Assembly: GCF_001113365.1 (NCBI RefSeq)
Contig: NZ_CKYA01000001.1
Location: 497,688-561,687, forward strand
Length of the DNA: 64,000 nt
Source: Streptococcus pneumoniae
GTDB taxonomy: Bacteria; Bacillota; Bacilli; Lactobacillales; Streptococcaceae
Direction of reading: 5' to 3'
The position numbers and the translations under genes were made by a program. The notes beneath the pieces were generated by a model. It was not told the DNA's origin and ran no database searches. It saw only the letters and a list, made by a program, of their open reading frames with translations. Of the stretch, positions 51,570 to 61,193 are shown piece by piece. Numbering within the stretch: position 1 is the stretch's first letter; each line of letters begins with the position of its first letter.

Positions 51570-52787
51570 ATGTCAGAAAAAAGACGTGACAATAAAGGTC
51601 GAATCTTAAAGACTGGAGAGAGCCAACGAAAAGACGGAAGATACTTATACAAATATATAGATTCATTTGGAGAACCGCAATTTGTTTACTCGTGGAAACT
51701 TGTGGCTACAGACCGAGTACCAGCAGGAAAGCGTGATTGTATCTCACTTAGAGAGAAAATCGCAGAGTTACAGAAAGACATTCATGATGGTATTGATGTT
51801 GTAGGAAAGAAAATGACACTCTGCCAGCTTTACGCAAAACAGAACGCTCAAAGACCAAAGGTTAGAAAAAACACTGAAACTGGACGCAAATATCTTATGG
51901 ATATTTTGAAGAAAGACAAGTTAGGTGTAAGAAGTATTGACAGTATTAAGCCATCAGACGCTAAAGAATGGGCTATTAGAATGAGTGAAAATGGTTATGC
52001 TTATCAAACCATCAATAACTACAAACGTTCTTTAAAGGCTTCATTCTATATTGCTATACAAGATGATTGTGTTCGGAAGAATCCATTTGACTTTCAACTG
52101 AAAGCAGTTCTTGATGATGATACTGTCCCTAAGACCGTACTAACAGAAGAACAGGAAGAAAAACTGTTAGCCTTTGCAAAAGCTGATAAAACCTACAGCA
52201 AAAATTATGATGAAATTCTGATACTCTTAAAAACAGGTCTTCGTATTTCAGAGTTTGGTGGTTTGACACTTCCAGATTTAGATTTTGAGAATCGTCTTGT
52301 CAATATAGACCATCAGCTATTGAGAGATACTGAAATTGGGTACTACATTGAAACACCAAAGACCAAAAGTGGCGAACGTCAAGTTCCTATGGTTGAAGAA
52401 GCCTATCAAGCATTTAAGCGAGTGTTAGCGAATCGAAAGAATGATAAGCGTGTTGAGATTGATGGATATAGTGATTTCCTCTTTCTTAATAGAAAGAACT
52501 ATCCAAAAGTGGCAAGTGATTACAACGGCATGATGAAAGGTCTTGTTAAGAAATACAATAAGTATAACGAGGATAAATTGCCACACATCACTCCACATAG
52601 TTTGCGACATACATTCTGTACCAACTATGCAAATGCAGGAATGAATCCAAAGGCATTACAGTACATTATGGGACATGCTAATATAGCCATGACGCTGAAC
52701 TATTACGCACATGCAACATTCGATTCTGCAATGGCAGAAATGAAACGCTTGAATAAAGAGAAGCAACAGGAGCGTCTTGTTGCTTAG
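51570..52787 (+). CDS. int: Tn916 integrase (tyrosine recombinase)
   Basis: A 405-residue recombinase that cuts and joins the transposon ends. N-terminal arm-binding domain (MSEKRRDNKGRILKTGESQ), core-binding domain, and catalytic domain with Arg in LLKTGLRISEF, then HITPHSLRHTF, GHANIAMTLNYYAH with the Tyr nucleophile near residue 379. AAAGGAAAGGAGC is the binding site. Intact, so Tn3872 should be able to excise. Confidence 0.97.
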   Translation: MSEKRRDNKGRILKTGESQRKDGRYLYKYIDSFGEPQFVYSWKLVATDRVPAGKRDCISLREKIAELQKDIHDGIDVVGKKMTLCQLYAKQNAQRPKVRKNTETGRKYLMDILKKDKLGVRSIDSIKPSDAKEWAIRMSENGYAYQTINNYKRSLKASFYIAIQDDCVRKNPFDFQLKAVLDDDTVPKTVLTEEQEEKLLAFAKADKTYSKNYDEILILLKTGLRISEFGGLTLPDLDFENRLVNIDHQLLRDTEIGYYIETPKTKSGERQVPMVEEAYQAFKRVLANRKNDKRVEIDGYSDFLFLNRKNYPKVASDYNGMMKGLVKKYNKYNEDKLPHITPHSLRHTFCTNYANAGMNPKALQYIMGHANIAMTLNYYAHATFDSAMAEMKRLNKEKQQERLVA

Positions 52788-52796
52788 TAGTACAAA

Positions 52797-52828
52797 TGAA
52801 TTTACTACTTATTTACCACTTCTGACAG
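52797..52828. other. Integrase arm-type repeats, right end of Tn916
   Basis: TGAATTTACTACTTATTTACC stands right after int. It resembles the repeats at 29764-29790 and fits DR2 arm sites for Int. The further stretch to 52960 ends at the transposon tip. Confidence 0.6.
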
Positions 52829-52986
52829 CTAAGACATGAGGAAATATGCAAAGAAACGTGAAGTATCTTCCTACAGTAAAAATACTCGAAAGCACATAGA
52901 ATAAGGCTTTACGAGCATTTAAGAAAATATAAAAAGATAATTAGAAATTTATACTTTGTTTATTTGAAAAAACAGTAAGAAAGCGT

Positions 52987-53027
52987 AAAAAATCAATTCC
53001 TGTACTAGCGTGTAATTGAAATTTTTT
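52987..53027. terminator. Hairpin between the Tn916 edge and the IS remnant
   Basis: AAAAAATCAATT pairs with AATTGAAATTTTTT (with a small bulge). It lies just past the end of the minus-strand IS fragment and may serve both strands. Confidence 0.5.
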
Positions 53028-53037
53028 AGTTTTGGCG

Positions 53038-53310
53038 TTAGAACTGTTTCCTCAGTCCTAGCCCCTTCTCTTTTTGATAAGTATGCTTGGCGGAAAGTAG
53101 TTTGTAAATGATTCTGAGAATCTTATGAGCATAAGCAATGACGGCCTTCATCTTGCTTACTCTTTGGGAAATTCTATTATAAAAAAAAGAAAAAGCTGGA
53201 TCCTTGGAATGTGCTGCAATTAATCCCGACATGGTCAAAGCCTGTTTTATTTAGCGATTTCCTTGCGTGATGTGTGAGGATTTTTTAATGCCAGCACTAT
53301 AGGCTAAACA
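53038..53310 (-). pseudogene. IS110-family transposase remnant
   Basis: The last part of an IS110/IS1111-type transposase on the minus strand: YSAGIKKSSHITQGNR, a stop (TAA), then IKQALTMSGLIAAHSKDPAFS and FYNRISQRVSKMKAVIAYAHKILRIIYKLL. The internal stop and the missing N-terminal two thirds show decay. The remainder of the area up to 53501 holds only the terminator at 53397 and nothing I recognise. Confidence 0.75.
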
Positions 53311-53396
53311 TCTTTTTCTGTCATGAGTTAGCAGGCTCTGCCTGATTAGAGTTTTACATGTAATCTATTTTAATAGTAATGTTTTATCATTTTCAG

Positions 53397-53430
53397 GAGA
53401 ACGCAGTTTTGGCTCGTTCTCTTTTTTGTT
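53397..53430 (+). terminator. Terminator before the TSP3-repeat gene
   Basis: GAGAACG pairs with CGTTCTC over an 11-base loop, followed by TTTTTTG. Confidence 0.75.
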
Positions 53431-53501
53431 GTGATACTTCTTTCAAGGAATATTTGGTAGGATTGGAGTGAAAAAAGATTAACTAAGAAAGAAGGAAGTA
53501 T

Positions 53502-53912
53502 ATGGAAGCCATTTATCAACGTGATTCGGATCAAGATGGACTGACTGACGCTCAAGAATTTGCGCTAGGAACCAATCCTCTTAGCGCAGATTCTGATGGT
53601 GATGGTCGTTCAGATTTAGTGGAAATAGAAGAAGGAACCAATCCCTTAGAAAAGGATTTACAAGACATAGACCAAACAAGTATCACTGAACCGTCCTCAG
53701 TATTTATGGAAATGAAACAAAAGATTTCAGATATGATGGAGAGTCACTACAAGGAATTTATACAGGCTCTGATTAGTATTGAAACAGGGATTGAAAACCA
53801 ACAAGACCTAGAAGACTTATATACTTACTACATGAGAACGGATGCCGTTTCTCTTTTATCTAGTGATTTAGAAACCAGTCCTCAAGAGGTTGAAATGGAG
53901 ATAGAGTTGTAG
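53502..53912 (+). CDS. Protein with thrombospondin-type-3/EF-hand-like calcium motifs, 136 residues
   Basis: Starts at ATG 53502 after AAGAAGGAAG. Residues 7-42 contain two Asp-rich loops (DSDQDGLTDAQEFALGTNPL and DSDGDGRSDLVEIEEGTNPL), the calcium-binding pattern of TSP3/dockerin-like repeats. The rest is acidic and helical (MKQKISDMMESHYKEFIQAL). There is no signal peptide, so if calcium is bound it is inside the cell or the protein leaves by another route. Known in ICEs as a hypothetical protein before the large methylase-helicase. Confidence 0.75.
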   Translation: MEAIYQRDSDQDGLTDAQEFALGTNPLSADSDGDGRSDLVEIEEGTNPLEKDLQDIDQTSITEPSSVFMEMKQKISDMMESHYKEFIQALISIETGIENQQDLEDLYTYYMRTDAVSLLSSDLETSPQEVEMEIEL

Positions 53913-53959
53913 GGGAATCATGTGATTCTCCTATTTTCGTATAGATGAAAGGAGCGAGT

Positions 53960-56900
53960 ATGGAAGTAATGCAATTATTGGCTATGTTTCGTGGAACGAT
54001 TCCAAAAGATAGGGAGAAAATGGACCTATTTCTTCGTTATCAAGCGCAACATTTTGATGAGAAATGGCAGGACTTGGTAGAGAGTTTTTTGGCTGAAGAG
54101 GGCAAGATAGAAGAGATACCTCATGTCTATTCGTTTCATCAAGATATTATTTCTTTCCTAGAGGCCAGTTCTGAAAATAATGACCAAGATTTAGAAAGTT
54201 ACACAAGAAGTTTTGGACAAGCGGGTCTAGATAAATTATCTCAATTAAGTAATTTTGAGAAAAACTTGGTGCTAGAAGTCGCAACCTATAACCTTTCCAC
54301 TCGATTTTACATCCAATCTGAAAAAGAGAAGCTAACACCATTAAGTGAGCTTGTATTTCATCAAAATCAGGATGTCAATTTGGTCAATGTCTATCGGGTT
54401 GCGAATAATCTATCTGACCGTATTAGTAGAGATATAGAGGAGTTTCTTCTAATGGTTGATTCCAAAGAACTAACAAAAGAGGTTCTTGAGATTCATTTTG
54501 AAGAAAAAGAAGGAGATGTTCTAGCCTATTTGGGTTCAGAATTGATGGCTACTTTAGATACTGTTACGAATCTTGTCCATCATGAAGAAAACTACACACA
54601 ACTCCCACTGACACAAAAGCTGAAGATTATTGCTCACTTTGATGAGGTAAAGGCTATAAGAGAAAAGTCTAAGCAAGTAGAGGGAGCAGTCTTACCTTTA
54701 GATAATATTGACCAGGTAGAAGAAAATGTGGAAGTTCATTCCCTATCTAAAGTAGATAAAATTGTAGAAGAAGCTTTGAGGGAATATCCGATTGGTTCAC
54801 AAGTAAGTTATAAAGGACAAGTATTTCAGTTGGTTTCGATTGAAAATGCACAGTTAAATGACTTAGTTCGCCTAGAGCTATTCAATGATTCCAACCAGTT
54901 ATTTGAAGAGAATCCTATCTTATACTTGAACAGTTTGGAAGAGATTGAACAAGTATTGTCTCTTGTAGAACTTGAAAAAGAAGATTCAGAGATTGAGATT
55001 GATTCATCAAGTGAAAGTCAGGAAATAGATTTGTTTTCCTACCTGGAAGAAGAAAATGAAAAGGATAAGGAAACAGAAACGCTTATTGTAGGCATAGAAG
55101 AGACGGAAGTCCCCGTTCAAGATTTTGTTTTTCCAGATGATTTAGAGGACTTTTATCCTAAGACAAATCGAGAAAAAATTGAAACGAATATCGCCGCAAT
55201 TGAACTTGTTAAAAGATTAGAAAAAGAGGGACGACAAGCGAATCCAGAAGAACAAGAGCTACTAGCCAAGTATGTCGGCTGGGGTGGTCTTGCCAATGAA
55301 TTTTTTGATGAACTCAATCCAAAGTATGAATCAGAACGTTTAACTCTTAAGAGTTTAGTAAGTAAATCAGAATACTCCACTATGAAACAAAGTTCTCTCA
55401 CAGCCTATTATACAGATCCAATGATTATTCGCCAGATTTGGCAAAAATTACTGGATGATGGTTTTGAGGGAGGAAGGATATTAGATCCTTCTATGGGGAC
55501 TGGGAACTTCTTTGCGGCGATGCCTAGAAGTATACGAGCTAAATCAGAGCTCTATGGGGTTGAATTAGACAGTGTGACTGGCGCAATCGCAAAACAACTC
55601 CACCCTAATACCCATATTGAAGTGCGAGGATTTGAAGAAGTTCCCTATCAAAATAATAGTTTTGATTTAGTCTTAACGAATGTTCCATTTGGAAATTTTC
55701 GCATTGCCGATAAAAACTATGATAAACCTTATATGATTCATGATTACTTTGTCAAACACTCACTTGATTTAGTAAGAGACGGAGGACAAGTGTCGATTAT
55801 CTCATCTATCGGGACAATGGATAAGCGGACAGATAATGTCTTACAAGAGATTAAAACCAACACTCATTTTTTAGGGGGAGTTCGTTTGCCGGATACGGCC
55901 TTTAAAAAGATTGCAGGTACTCGAGTGACCACAGACCTCCTCTTCTTTCAAAAGGATCAAGCAAAGAAACTTAATGAGGAGGAACTTGTCTTTAGTGGCT
56001 CTATTCCCTTTGAAGATGATAAGCGTGTCTGGATCAATCCATATTTTGATGGGAAATACAATACACAAGTTTTGGGCCAATATGAGGTACGTAATTTTAA
56101 TGGAGGAACTCTCAATGTTAAGGGGGTATCAGAAACATTAGCTACTGACATTATGGAAGCGTTAGAAAATGTAGAAGCACCTAAACACATTTACAATTCT
56201 TTGAAAGCACCTGTTTTTATCCAAGAAGAAGTGGATAATTCTATTCCAAGTCGTATACGTGAGGACTTAGCGCTCTATTCTTTTGGATATGAGGGAAATC
56301 AAATTTATTACCGAGATACGCATGGTATTCGGAAAAGTTCAAAAGTAGACGAAATTAGTTATTATGTAGATGAGAAGGGAGATTTTAAAGCTTGGGACAG
56401 TTCTTTGTCTGAACATAAAATAGACCGATTCGTGCAACTTCATTTGACAGATGAGGAAGCACTAGATGTTTACAAGTCAGAAGAAGCGAGTAAAAGAGGG
56501 AAATATAAGGGACTGTTCAAAAAAACTGTCTTTTATGAAAGTCCTTTATCGGATAAGGATATTAGTCGCATTAAGGGCATGGTTGATTTGAGAGAGACCT
56601 ATCAATCCTTAATTGAAATTCAACGTCATCAAGATTATAGTCGGACAGATTTTCAGGTGTTACTTAGTAAACTCAATCATGACTATGACCGCTTTGTAAG
56701 TCAATTTGGATACTTGAATGCCTCCGTTAACCGGAACTTATTTGATAGTGACGATAAGTATTCTTTACTAGCAAGTTTAGAAGATGAATACATTGATTCT
56801 AAAGACCAGAAAGTAAAATATAAAAAATCTTTAGCCTTTGAGAAAGCATTGGTTAGGCCAGAGAGAGTGATTGCAAGAGTTTCAACGGCTCTAGATGCCT

Positions 56901-59900
56901 TAAACTCTAGTTTATCGGATGGTAGAGGGGTTGATTTAGACTATATGGTATCAATTTATCCCGAACATAGCCAAGCTGCTATTTTAGATGAGTTAGGTGA
57001 GCAGATTTTAATAGATCCAGAAAGCTATTTAAGAGGAGAAAGAAAATATCTTTCTAAGAACCAGTTTTTATCAGGAGACATTCTCAACAAGATAGAAGTA
57101 GTTCAACTATTAGTGGAGGAAAACAACCAAGAATATGATTGGAACCATGCTTTAGATTTGTTAGAATCTGTTCGCCCTCCACGGATTCATCTGGCAGATA
57201 TTGAGTTTAAAATAGGGTCACGTTGGATTCCTCAATCCGTTTATGGTAAATTTGCCTTTGAATGTTTTACCAATCGTGAATTTGAATTGTCTTCGCCTGA
57301 TGTTGAACAAGTCATTGAAGTGAATCCTGTCGATGGCCAAGTTCATTTAAGGACATCATTTGCTTATCGCTATCCAAGTGCTAAAGATAGTAGTCTTGGA
57401 GTCAGTGGGTCACGTTATGATACAGGAAGAAAGATTTTTGAGAATTTACTAAATTCAAACCAACCGACGATTACCATGACTGTTACGGAAGGAGAAAAGA
57501 AAAAGACCATCACAGATTTGGAAAAAACCTCTGTTCTAAGAGCAAAAGAGCAGCATTTACAAGAGCTCTTTCAAGACTTTGTCTCACGGTATCCAGAAGT
57601 CCAACAAGTCATTGAGGAAAGCTATAATCGTCTTTATAATCGAACGGTTAGTCGAGAGTATGACGGTAGCCATCTAGTCATTGATGGCTTGGCACAAAAC
57701 ATCAGTCTTCGTCCTCACCAAGAGAATGCCATTCAAAGAATCGTAGAAGAAAAAAGAGCCTTATTAGCTCATGAGGTAGGTTCAGGAAAGACCTTGACCA
57801 TGCTTGGTGCTGGGTTTAAATTAAAGGAGTTAGGGATGGTTCATAAGCCCTTGTATGTGGTGCCTTCTAGTTTGTCTGCTCAATTTGGCCAAGAAATCAT
57901 GAAATTTTTCCCTACTAAAAAAGTCTTTGTGACCACTAAGAAAGATTTTGTGAAGGCGAGAAGAAAACAATTTGTGTCACGTATTATTACAGGAGATTAC
58001 GATGCTATTGTCATTGGGGATTCTCAATTTGAAAAAATCCCTGTCAGTAAGGAAAGACAGATGAACTATATAGAGGATAAACTCAATGAACTACGAGAGA
58101 TTAAAACACATTCTGAAAATAAGTATACCGTTAAAGAAGCAGAGCAATCAATAAGTGGTCTAGAGAAACAATTGGAAGAACTCCAACGTTTTAATCGTGA
58201 TAGTTTTATTGATTTTGAGAACTTAGGAATTGATTTTCTCTTTGTGGATGAAGCACATCACTTTAAAAATATTCGTCCAATTACTGGACTTGGGAATGTA
58301 GCAGGGATTACTAATACAACTTCTAAGAAGAATGTGGATATGGAAATGAAGGTTCGACAGATTCAGGAAGAACATGATTTTAAAAATATTGTCTTTGCGA
58401 CAGGAACACCTGTTTCCAATTCTATTAGTGAGTTATATACTATGATGAACTATATTCAACCCGATATCTTAAAACGCTATCAAGTTGATTATTTTGACTC
58501 TTGGGTAGGTGCTTTTGGAGAAATTCAAAACTCGATGGAATTAGCTCCTACAGGTGATAAGTACCAACCTAAGAAACGATTTAAAAAGTTTGTCAATCTA
58601 CCTGAGTTGATGAAAATCTATAAAGAAACAGCCGACATTCAAACACAAGATATGTTGGATTTACCTGTTCCAGAAGCTCATATTATCCCTATTGAGAGTG
58701 AGTTAACTGAAAACCAGAAACTCTATCTAGAAGAATTGGTTATGAGGTCAGATGCGGTCAAATGTGGAACAGTTGATCCGAGCCAGGATAACATGTTAAA
58801 GATAACAGGTGAAGCACGGAAACTAGCTATTGATATGCGTTTATTGGACTCTAGTTATAGTCTAGCAGACAATCATAAACTGCTTCAGGTAGTGGATAAT
58901 GTTGAGAGAATTTATCGTGAGGGAATGGAAAATAAGGCTACTCAGATGATTTTTTCAGATATTGGCACACCTAAGAAAAAGGATAATGGCTTTGATGTTT
59001 ATTCTGAAATAAAGGCTTTATTAGTTGATAGAGGAATCCCTAGTAAGGAAATTGCCTTTGTACATGATGCCAATAGTGATGAAAAGAAGAATAGCTTGTC
59101 TCGAAAGGTCAATGCAGGAGAGGTGCGGATTCTTCTTGCCTCAACTGAAAAAGGAGGAACAGGTTTAAATGTTCAGAGCAAGATGAAAGCAGTTCATCAC
59201 CTGGATGTACCGTGGAGACCAAGTGACATTCAGCAACGCAATGGACGTATTATCCGACAGGGAAATGAAAACAAGGAAGTGGATATTTACCACTACATTA
59301 CCAAAGGTTCATTTGATAATTATCTATGGGCAACTCAGGAGAACAAACTTCGTTATATTAAGCAGATTATGACTTCTAAGGAGCCGATTCGTGCTGCAGA
59401 AGATATTGATGAGCAGACCATGACAGCTTCTGATTTTAAGGCACTAGCAACAGGTAATCCTTATCTCAAATATAAGATGGAACTAGAGAATGATCTAACT
59501 CTATTAGAAAATCAAAGACGCGCCTTTCAACGCAGCAAGGATCACTATCGTCATACAATCTCTTACTGTGAAGAAAATATACCTATTCTTGAGAAACGAT
59601 TAAGCAAGTATGAAGGCGACATTCAACAGTCTGAAATGTCGAAAGACCAGGCATTTTCTATGACGGTAGGTAAGCAAGCTTTTGATCAACGAGCTGAGGC
59701 AGGGGAATCTCTACACCGTCTTATCCGTCATAATCAAGCTGACAGCAAAGAATTTCGTACCCTAGCAAACTATCGAGGATTTGACATTAAAATGCTTAGT
59801 CTTCCAATAAATCAACCTCTTCCTGAAACCTTCTCTGTTAAGATTGTAGGAGAAAATCAATATTCTGTCAGTTTAGATTTGTATTCTCCTTTGGGGACGA

Positions 59901-60178
59901 TTCAAAGGCTTCAGCATACGATTGATCACATCAAGGAGGATCAAGTGAAAACTCAGAACTTATTGGATGAATTAAAGGATAAATGGACTACTGCTAGAGT
60001 AGAAATTGAGAAAAATTTTCCAAAGGAAGAGGATTATCAAACTAAAAAGGCCGAATACGATGTACTCGCGCCATTGATTGAAACAGAAACAGATTTAGAT
60101 ATTATTGATCAGGCCCTAAGACAATTCCACGAAAAAGGAAAGGAAAAGCAAGAACAACTTTCTTTTGAATTAGATTAA
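53960..60178 (+). CDS. Large N6-adenine methylase plus SNF2-type helicase (DarB-like)
   Basis: A 2072-residue protein. The start at 53960 follows AAAGGAGCG; a longer frame starts at 53945. Residues 1-430 are unrelated helical sequence. A DNA N6-methylase follows: motif I DPSMGTGNF near 508 and NVPFGNF (NPPF-type) near 573. The helicase has Walker A HEVGSGKTLTM near 1274, FVDEAHHFKN (DEAH) near 1429, ATGTPVSN, and QQRNGRIIRQGNE (motif VI) near 1758. A helical tail closes it. Phage P1 DarB has this methylase-helicase plan and protects DNA from type I restriction, so an anti-restriction role is plausible but inferred. Confidence 0.85.
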   Translation: MEVMQLLAMFRGTIPKDREKMDLFLRYQAQHFDEKWQDLVESFLAEEGKIEEIPHVYSFHQDIISFLEASSENNDQDLESYTRSFGQAGLDKLSQLSNFEKNLVLEVATYNLSTRFYIQSEKEKLTPLSELVFHQNQDVNLVNVYRVANNLSDRISRDIEEFLLMVDSKELTKEVLEIHFEEKEGDVLAYLGSELMATLDTVTNLVHHEENYTQLPLTQKLKIIAHFDEVKAIREKSKQVEGAVLPLDNIDQVEENVEVHSLSKVDKIVEEALREYPIGSQVSYKGQVFQLVSIENAQLNDLVRLELFNDSNQLFEENPILYLNSLEEIEQVLSLVELEKEDSEIEIDSSSESQEIDLFSYLEEENEKDKETETLIVGIEETEVPVQDFVFPDDLEDFYPKTNREKIETNIAAIELVKRLEKEGRQANPEEQELLAKYVGWGGLANEFFDELNPKYESERLTLKSLVSKSEYSTMKQSSLTAYYTDPMIIRQIWQKLLDDGFEGGRILDPSMGTGNFFAAMPRSIRAKSELYGVELDSVTGAIAKQLHPNTHIEVRGFEEVPYQNNSFDLVLTNVPFGNFRIADKNYDKPYMIHDYFVKHSLDLVRDGGQVSIISSIGTMDKRTDNVLQEIKTNTHFLGGVRLPDTAFKKIAGTRVTTDLLFFQKDQAKKLNEEELVFSGSIPFEDDKRVWINPYFDGKYNTQVLGQYEVRNFNGGTLNVKGVSETLATDIMEALENVEAPKHIYNSLKAPVFIQEEVDNSIPSRIREDLALYSFGYEGNQIYYRDTHGIRKSSKVDEISYYVDEKGDFKAWDSSLSEHKIDRFVQLHLTDEEALDVYKSEEASKRGKYKGLFKKTVFYESPLSDKDISRIKGMVDLRETYQSLIEIQRHQDYSRTDFQVLLSKLNHDYDRFVSQFGYLNASVNRNLFDSDDKYSLLASLEDEYIDSKDQKVKYKKSLAFEKALVRPERVIARVSTALDALNSSLSDGRGVDLDYMVSIYPEHSQAAILDELGEQILIDPESYLRGERKYLSKNQFLSGDILNKIEVVQLLVEENNQEYDWNHALDLLESVRPPRIHLADIEFKIGSRWIPQSVYGKFAFECFTNREFELSSPDVEQVIEVNPVDGQVHLRTSFAYRYPSAKDSSLGVSGSRYDTGRKIFENLLNSNQPTITMTVTEGEKKKTITDLEKTSVLRAKEQHLQELFQDFVSRYPEVQQVIEESYNRLYNRTVSREYDGSHLVIDGLAQNISLRPHQENAIQRIVEEKRALLAHEVGSGKTLTMLGAGFKLKELGMVHKPLYVVPSSLSAQFGQEIMKFFPTKKVFVTTKKDFVKARRKQFVSRIITGDYDAIVIGDSQFEKIPVSKERQMNYIEDKLNELREIKTHSENKYTVKEAEQSISGLEKQLEELQRFNRDSFIDFENLGIDFLFVDEAHHFKNIRPITGLGNVAGITNTTSKKNVDMEMKVRQIQEEHDFKNIVFATGTPVSNSISELYTMMNYIQPDILKRYQVDYFDSWVGAFGEIQNSMELAPTGDKYQPKKRFKKFVNLPELMKIYKETADIQTQDMLDLPVPEAHIIPIESELTENQKLYLEELVMRSDAVKCGTVDPSQDNMLKITGEARKLAIDMRLLDSSYSLADNHKLLQVVDNVERIYREGMENKATQMIFSDIGTPKKKDNGFDVYSEIKALLVDRGIPSKEIAFVHDANSDEKKNSLSRKVNAGEVRILLASTEKGGTGLNVQSKMKAVHHLDVPWRPSDIQQRNGRIIRQGNENKEVDIYHYITKGSFDNYLWATQENKLRYIKQIMTSKEPIRAAEDIDEQTMTASDFKALATGNPYLKYKMELENDLTLLENQRRAFQRSKDHYRHTISYCEENIPILEKRLSKYEGDIQQSEMSKDQAFSMTVGKQAFDQRAEAGESLHRLIRHNQADSKEFRTLANYRGFDIKMLSLPINQPLPETFSVKIVGENQYSVSLDLYSPLGTIQRLQHTIDHIKEDQVKTQNLLDELKDKWTTARVEIEKNFPKEEDYQTKKAEYDVLAPLIETETDLDIIDQALRQFHEKGKEKQEQLSFELD

Positions 60179-60252
60179 AAAATAGATATAAATAGCGGAC
60201 AAGAAAAGAAAAGCGCGGTAGAATAAAGATAGAAAGAAACGAGGTAACGATT

Positions 60253-60537
60253 ATGATGGAAGATACCTATTATCAATTAGAAGAGGCCTTGGTACAGGGA
60301 TTTCAAACACCTGAAGAATATCAAGCCTACAAGGAGCTAAAGGAACATTATGAGGAAGTTACTGGGGATTACAGTTTTTCTAAACGAGAACTCACTAGCC
60401 AATTGGAAATCACTCTTCAAAATCATCGAGGTGTGGACTTTGAAGAACATGAAAAAGAGGAGTATTTGGAATTAGTTCAAAAACTAGAAGAGTTTGATTC
60501 TTCTCTTGCCACCCATTATCGACAGTTGATTGATTAG
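60253..60537 (+). CDS. Small acidic helical protein, 94 residues, unknown
   Basis: MMEDTYYQLEEALVQGFQTP... after GAAACGAGGTAACG. Soluble, Glu-rich and probably a helical hairpin (EEYLELVQKLEEFDSSLATHYRQL). It stands in a run after the methylase-helicase. No recognised domain. It could be a small partner of the large protein, an inference from place only. Confidence 0.65.
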   Translation: MMEDTYYQLEEALVQGFQTPEEYQAYKELKEHYEEVTGDYSFSKRELTSQLEITLQNHRGVDFEEHEKEEYLELVQKLEEFDSSLATHYRQLID

Positions 60538-60550
60538 AAAGGAGAAAGTC

Positions 60551-60847
60551 ATGAATGATTTACTCCTTATCCCAGTAATTTTTTTAGCAGTAGGAGGAAT
60601 TCTCATTCTTTTATGGAGGATCTTCCTTATTGCCAGTGGACTTTTCCTGATTGGTTTTGTCAGTTTTCTTATTTTCGTGGAGGTCTATGGAATTTATTTG
60701 TTCTTTACTGAACCTACTTTATACTTTGATGATATCAGACAACATGGTTTAACTAGTTTTACGGCTGTGTACCTTTTCATCAATCTGATGTTGGTTCTAG
60801 GATTCAGTTGGCGTTTCATAAACTCCAAAACTAAGAAAAGTATGTAA
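60551..60847 (+). CDS. Small membrane protein, 98 residues, unknown
   Basis: The start is ATG 60551 after GAAAGGAGAAAG; a frame from 60530 overlaps the previous gene. Three hydrophobic helices (LLLIPVIFLAVGGILILLW, LIASGLFLIGFVSFLIF, AVYLFINLMLVLGFSW). Typical of small ICE membrane proteins. Possibly part of the transfer apparatus, but nothing shows that directly. A terminator hairpin follows. Confidence 0.65.
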   Translation: MNDLLLIPVIFLAVGGILILLWRIFLIASGLFLIGFVSFLIFVEVYGIYLFFTEPTLYFDDIRQHGLTSFTAVYLFINLMLVLGFSWRFINSKTKKSM

Positions 60848-60860
60848 ACTTGTTAGATGG

Positions 60861-61056
60861 TTAAAAAACTTTATCTGAATCTAAATTCGGATAAGGTTTT
60901 TTATTTGCCTTGATTCTTTCATATACATCATAGCTAAATTGGAGTAATAATTTATGAAAATCATTATCCTCACTATTATTACTTGTATTTATGGCTTTTT
61001 TTTGTCGTTCAATATGAGAAAGAGCTCTTCTCAAATTTATATTATAAACTGAAGAC
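60861..61056 (-). pseudogene. Possible minus-strand coding remnant
   Basis: Read on the minus strand this stretch gives about 65 residues of protein-like composition (NLRRALSHIERQKKA and LLLQFSYDVYERIKANKK) up to a stop at 60861. It has a stop (TAG) just upstream and no good ribosome binding site. It could be the end of a lost gene. The other strand offers a 32-codon hydrophobic frame at 60954-61052. Low certainty; nothing else is seen in 60848-61193. Confidence 0.3.
60870..60904 (+). terminator. Terminator after the small membrane protein gene
   Basis: TTATCTGAAT pairs with ATTCGGATAA (one G-T pair), then GGTTTTTTA. Confidence 0.75.
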
Positions 61057-61193
61057 AGCTAATTTTGATATTTTTCTCTGAACTGTACGATTTTGCGCCT
61101 GAAATGTAGGAATTACCTTTCGTTGTGATGTGATAAAACTTACAAGTTCTTTTTGTTATTCTTGACCTAGTTTTTATAGAAAGAAGGTCTAAG

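Larger units (their letters stand above)
29691..52960. mobile_element. Tn916-family conjugative transposon with Tn917 in orf9 (Tn3872 type)
   Basis: The ends are imperfect inverted repeats: read outward, GATAACTAGATTTTTATGCT at the left and GATAATTAGAAATTTATACT at the right. The borders are uncertain by about six bases because TTTATTTGAAAAA stands at both edges. The gene order orf24-orf13, orf12, tet(M), then orf9, orf7, orf8, xis, int is that of Tn916. The interval is about 23.27 kb. Tn916 (18.0 kb) plus Tn917 (5,266 bases plus a 5-base duplication) minus a 32-base loss in orf21 agrees with this. It is inserted in the ICE between the CHAP gene and an IS110 remnant. Confidence 0.95.

Noticed and set aside
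60954..61052. A 32-codon hydrophobic frame that might be a small toxin-like peptide
   Set aside because: GGAG upstream is weak and the region reads more protein-like on the other strand. No antitoxin partner seen.
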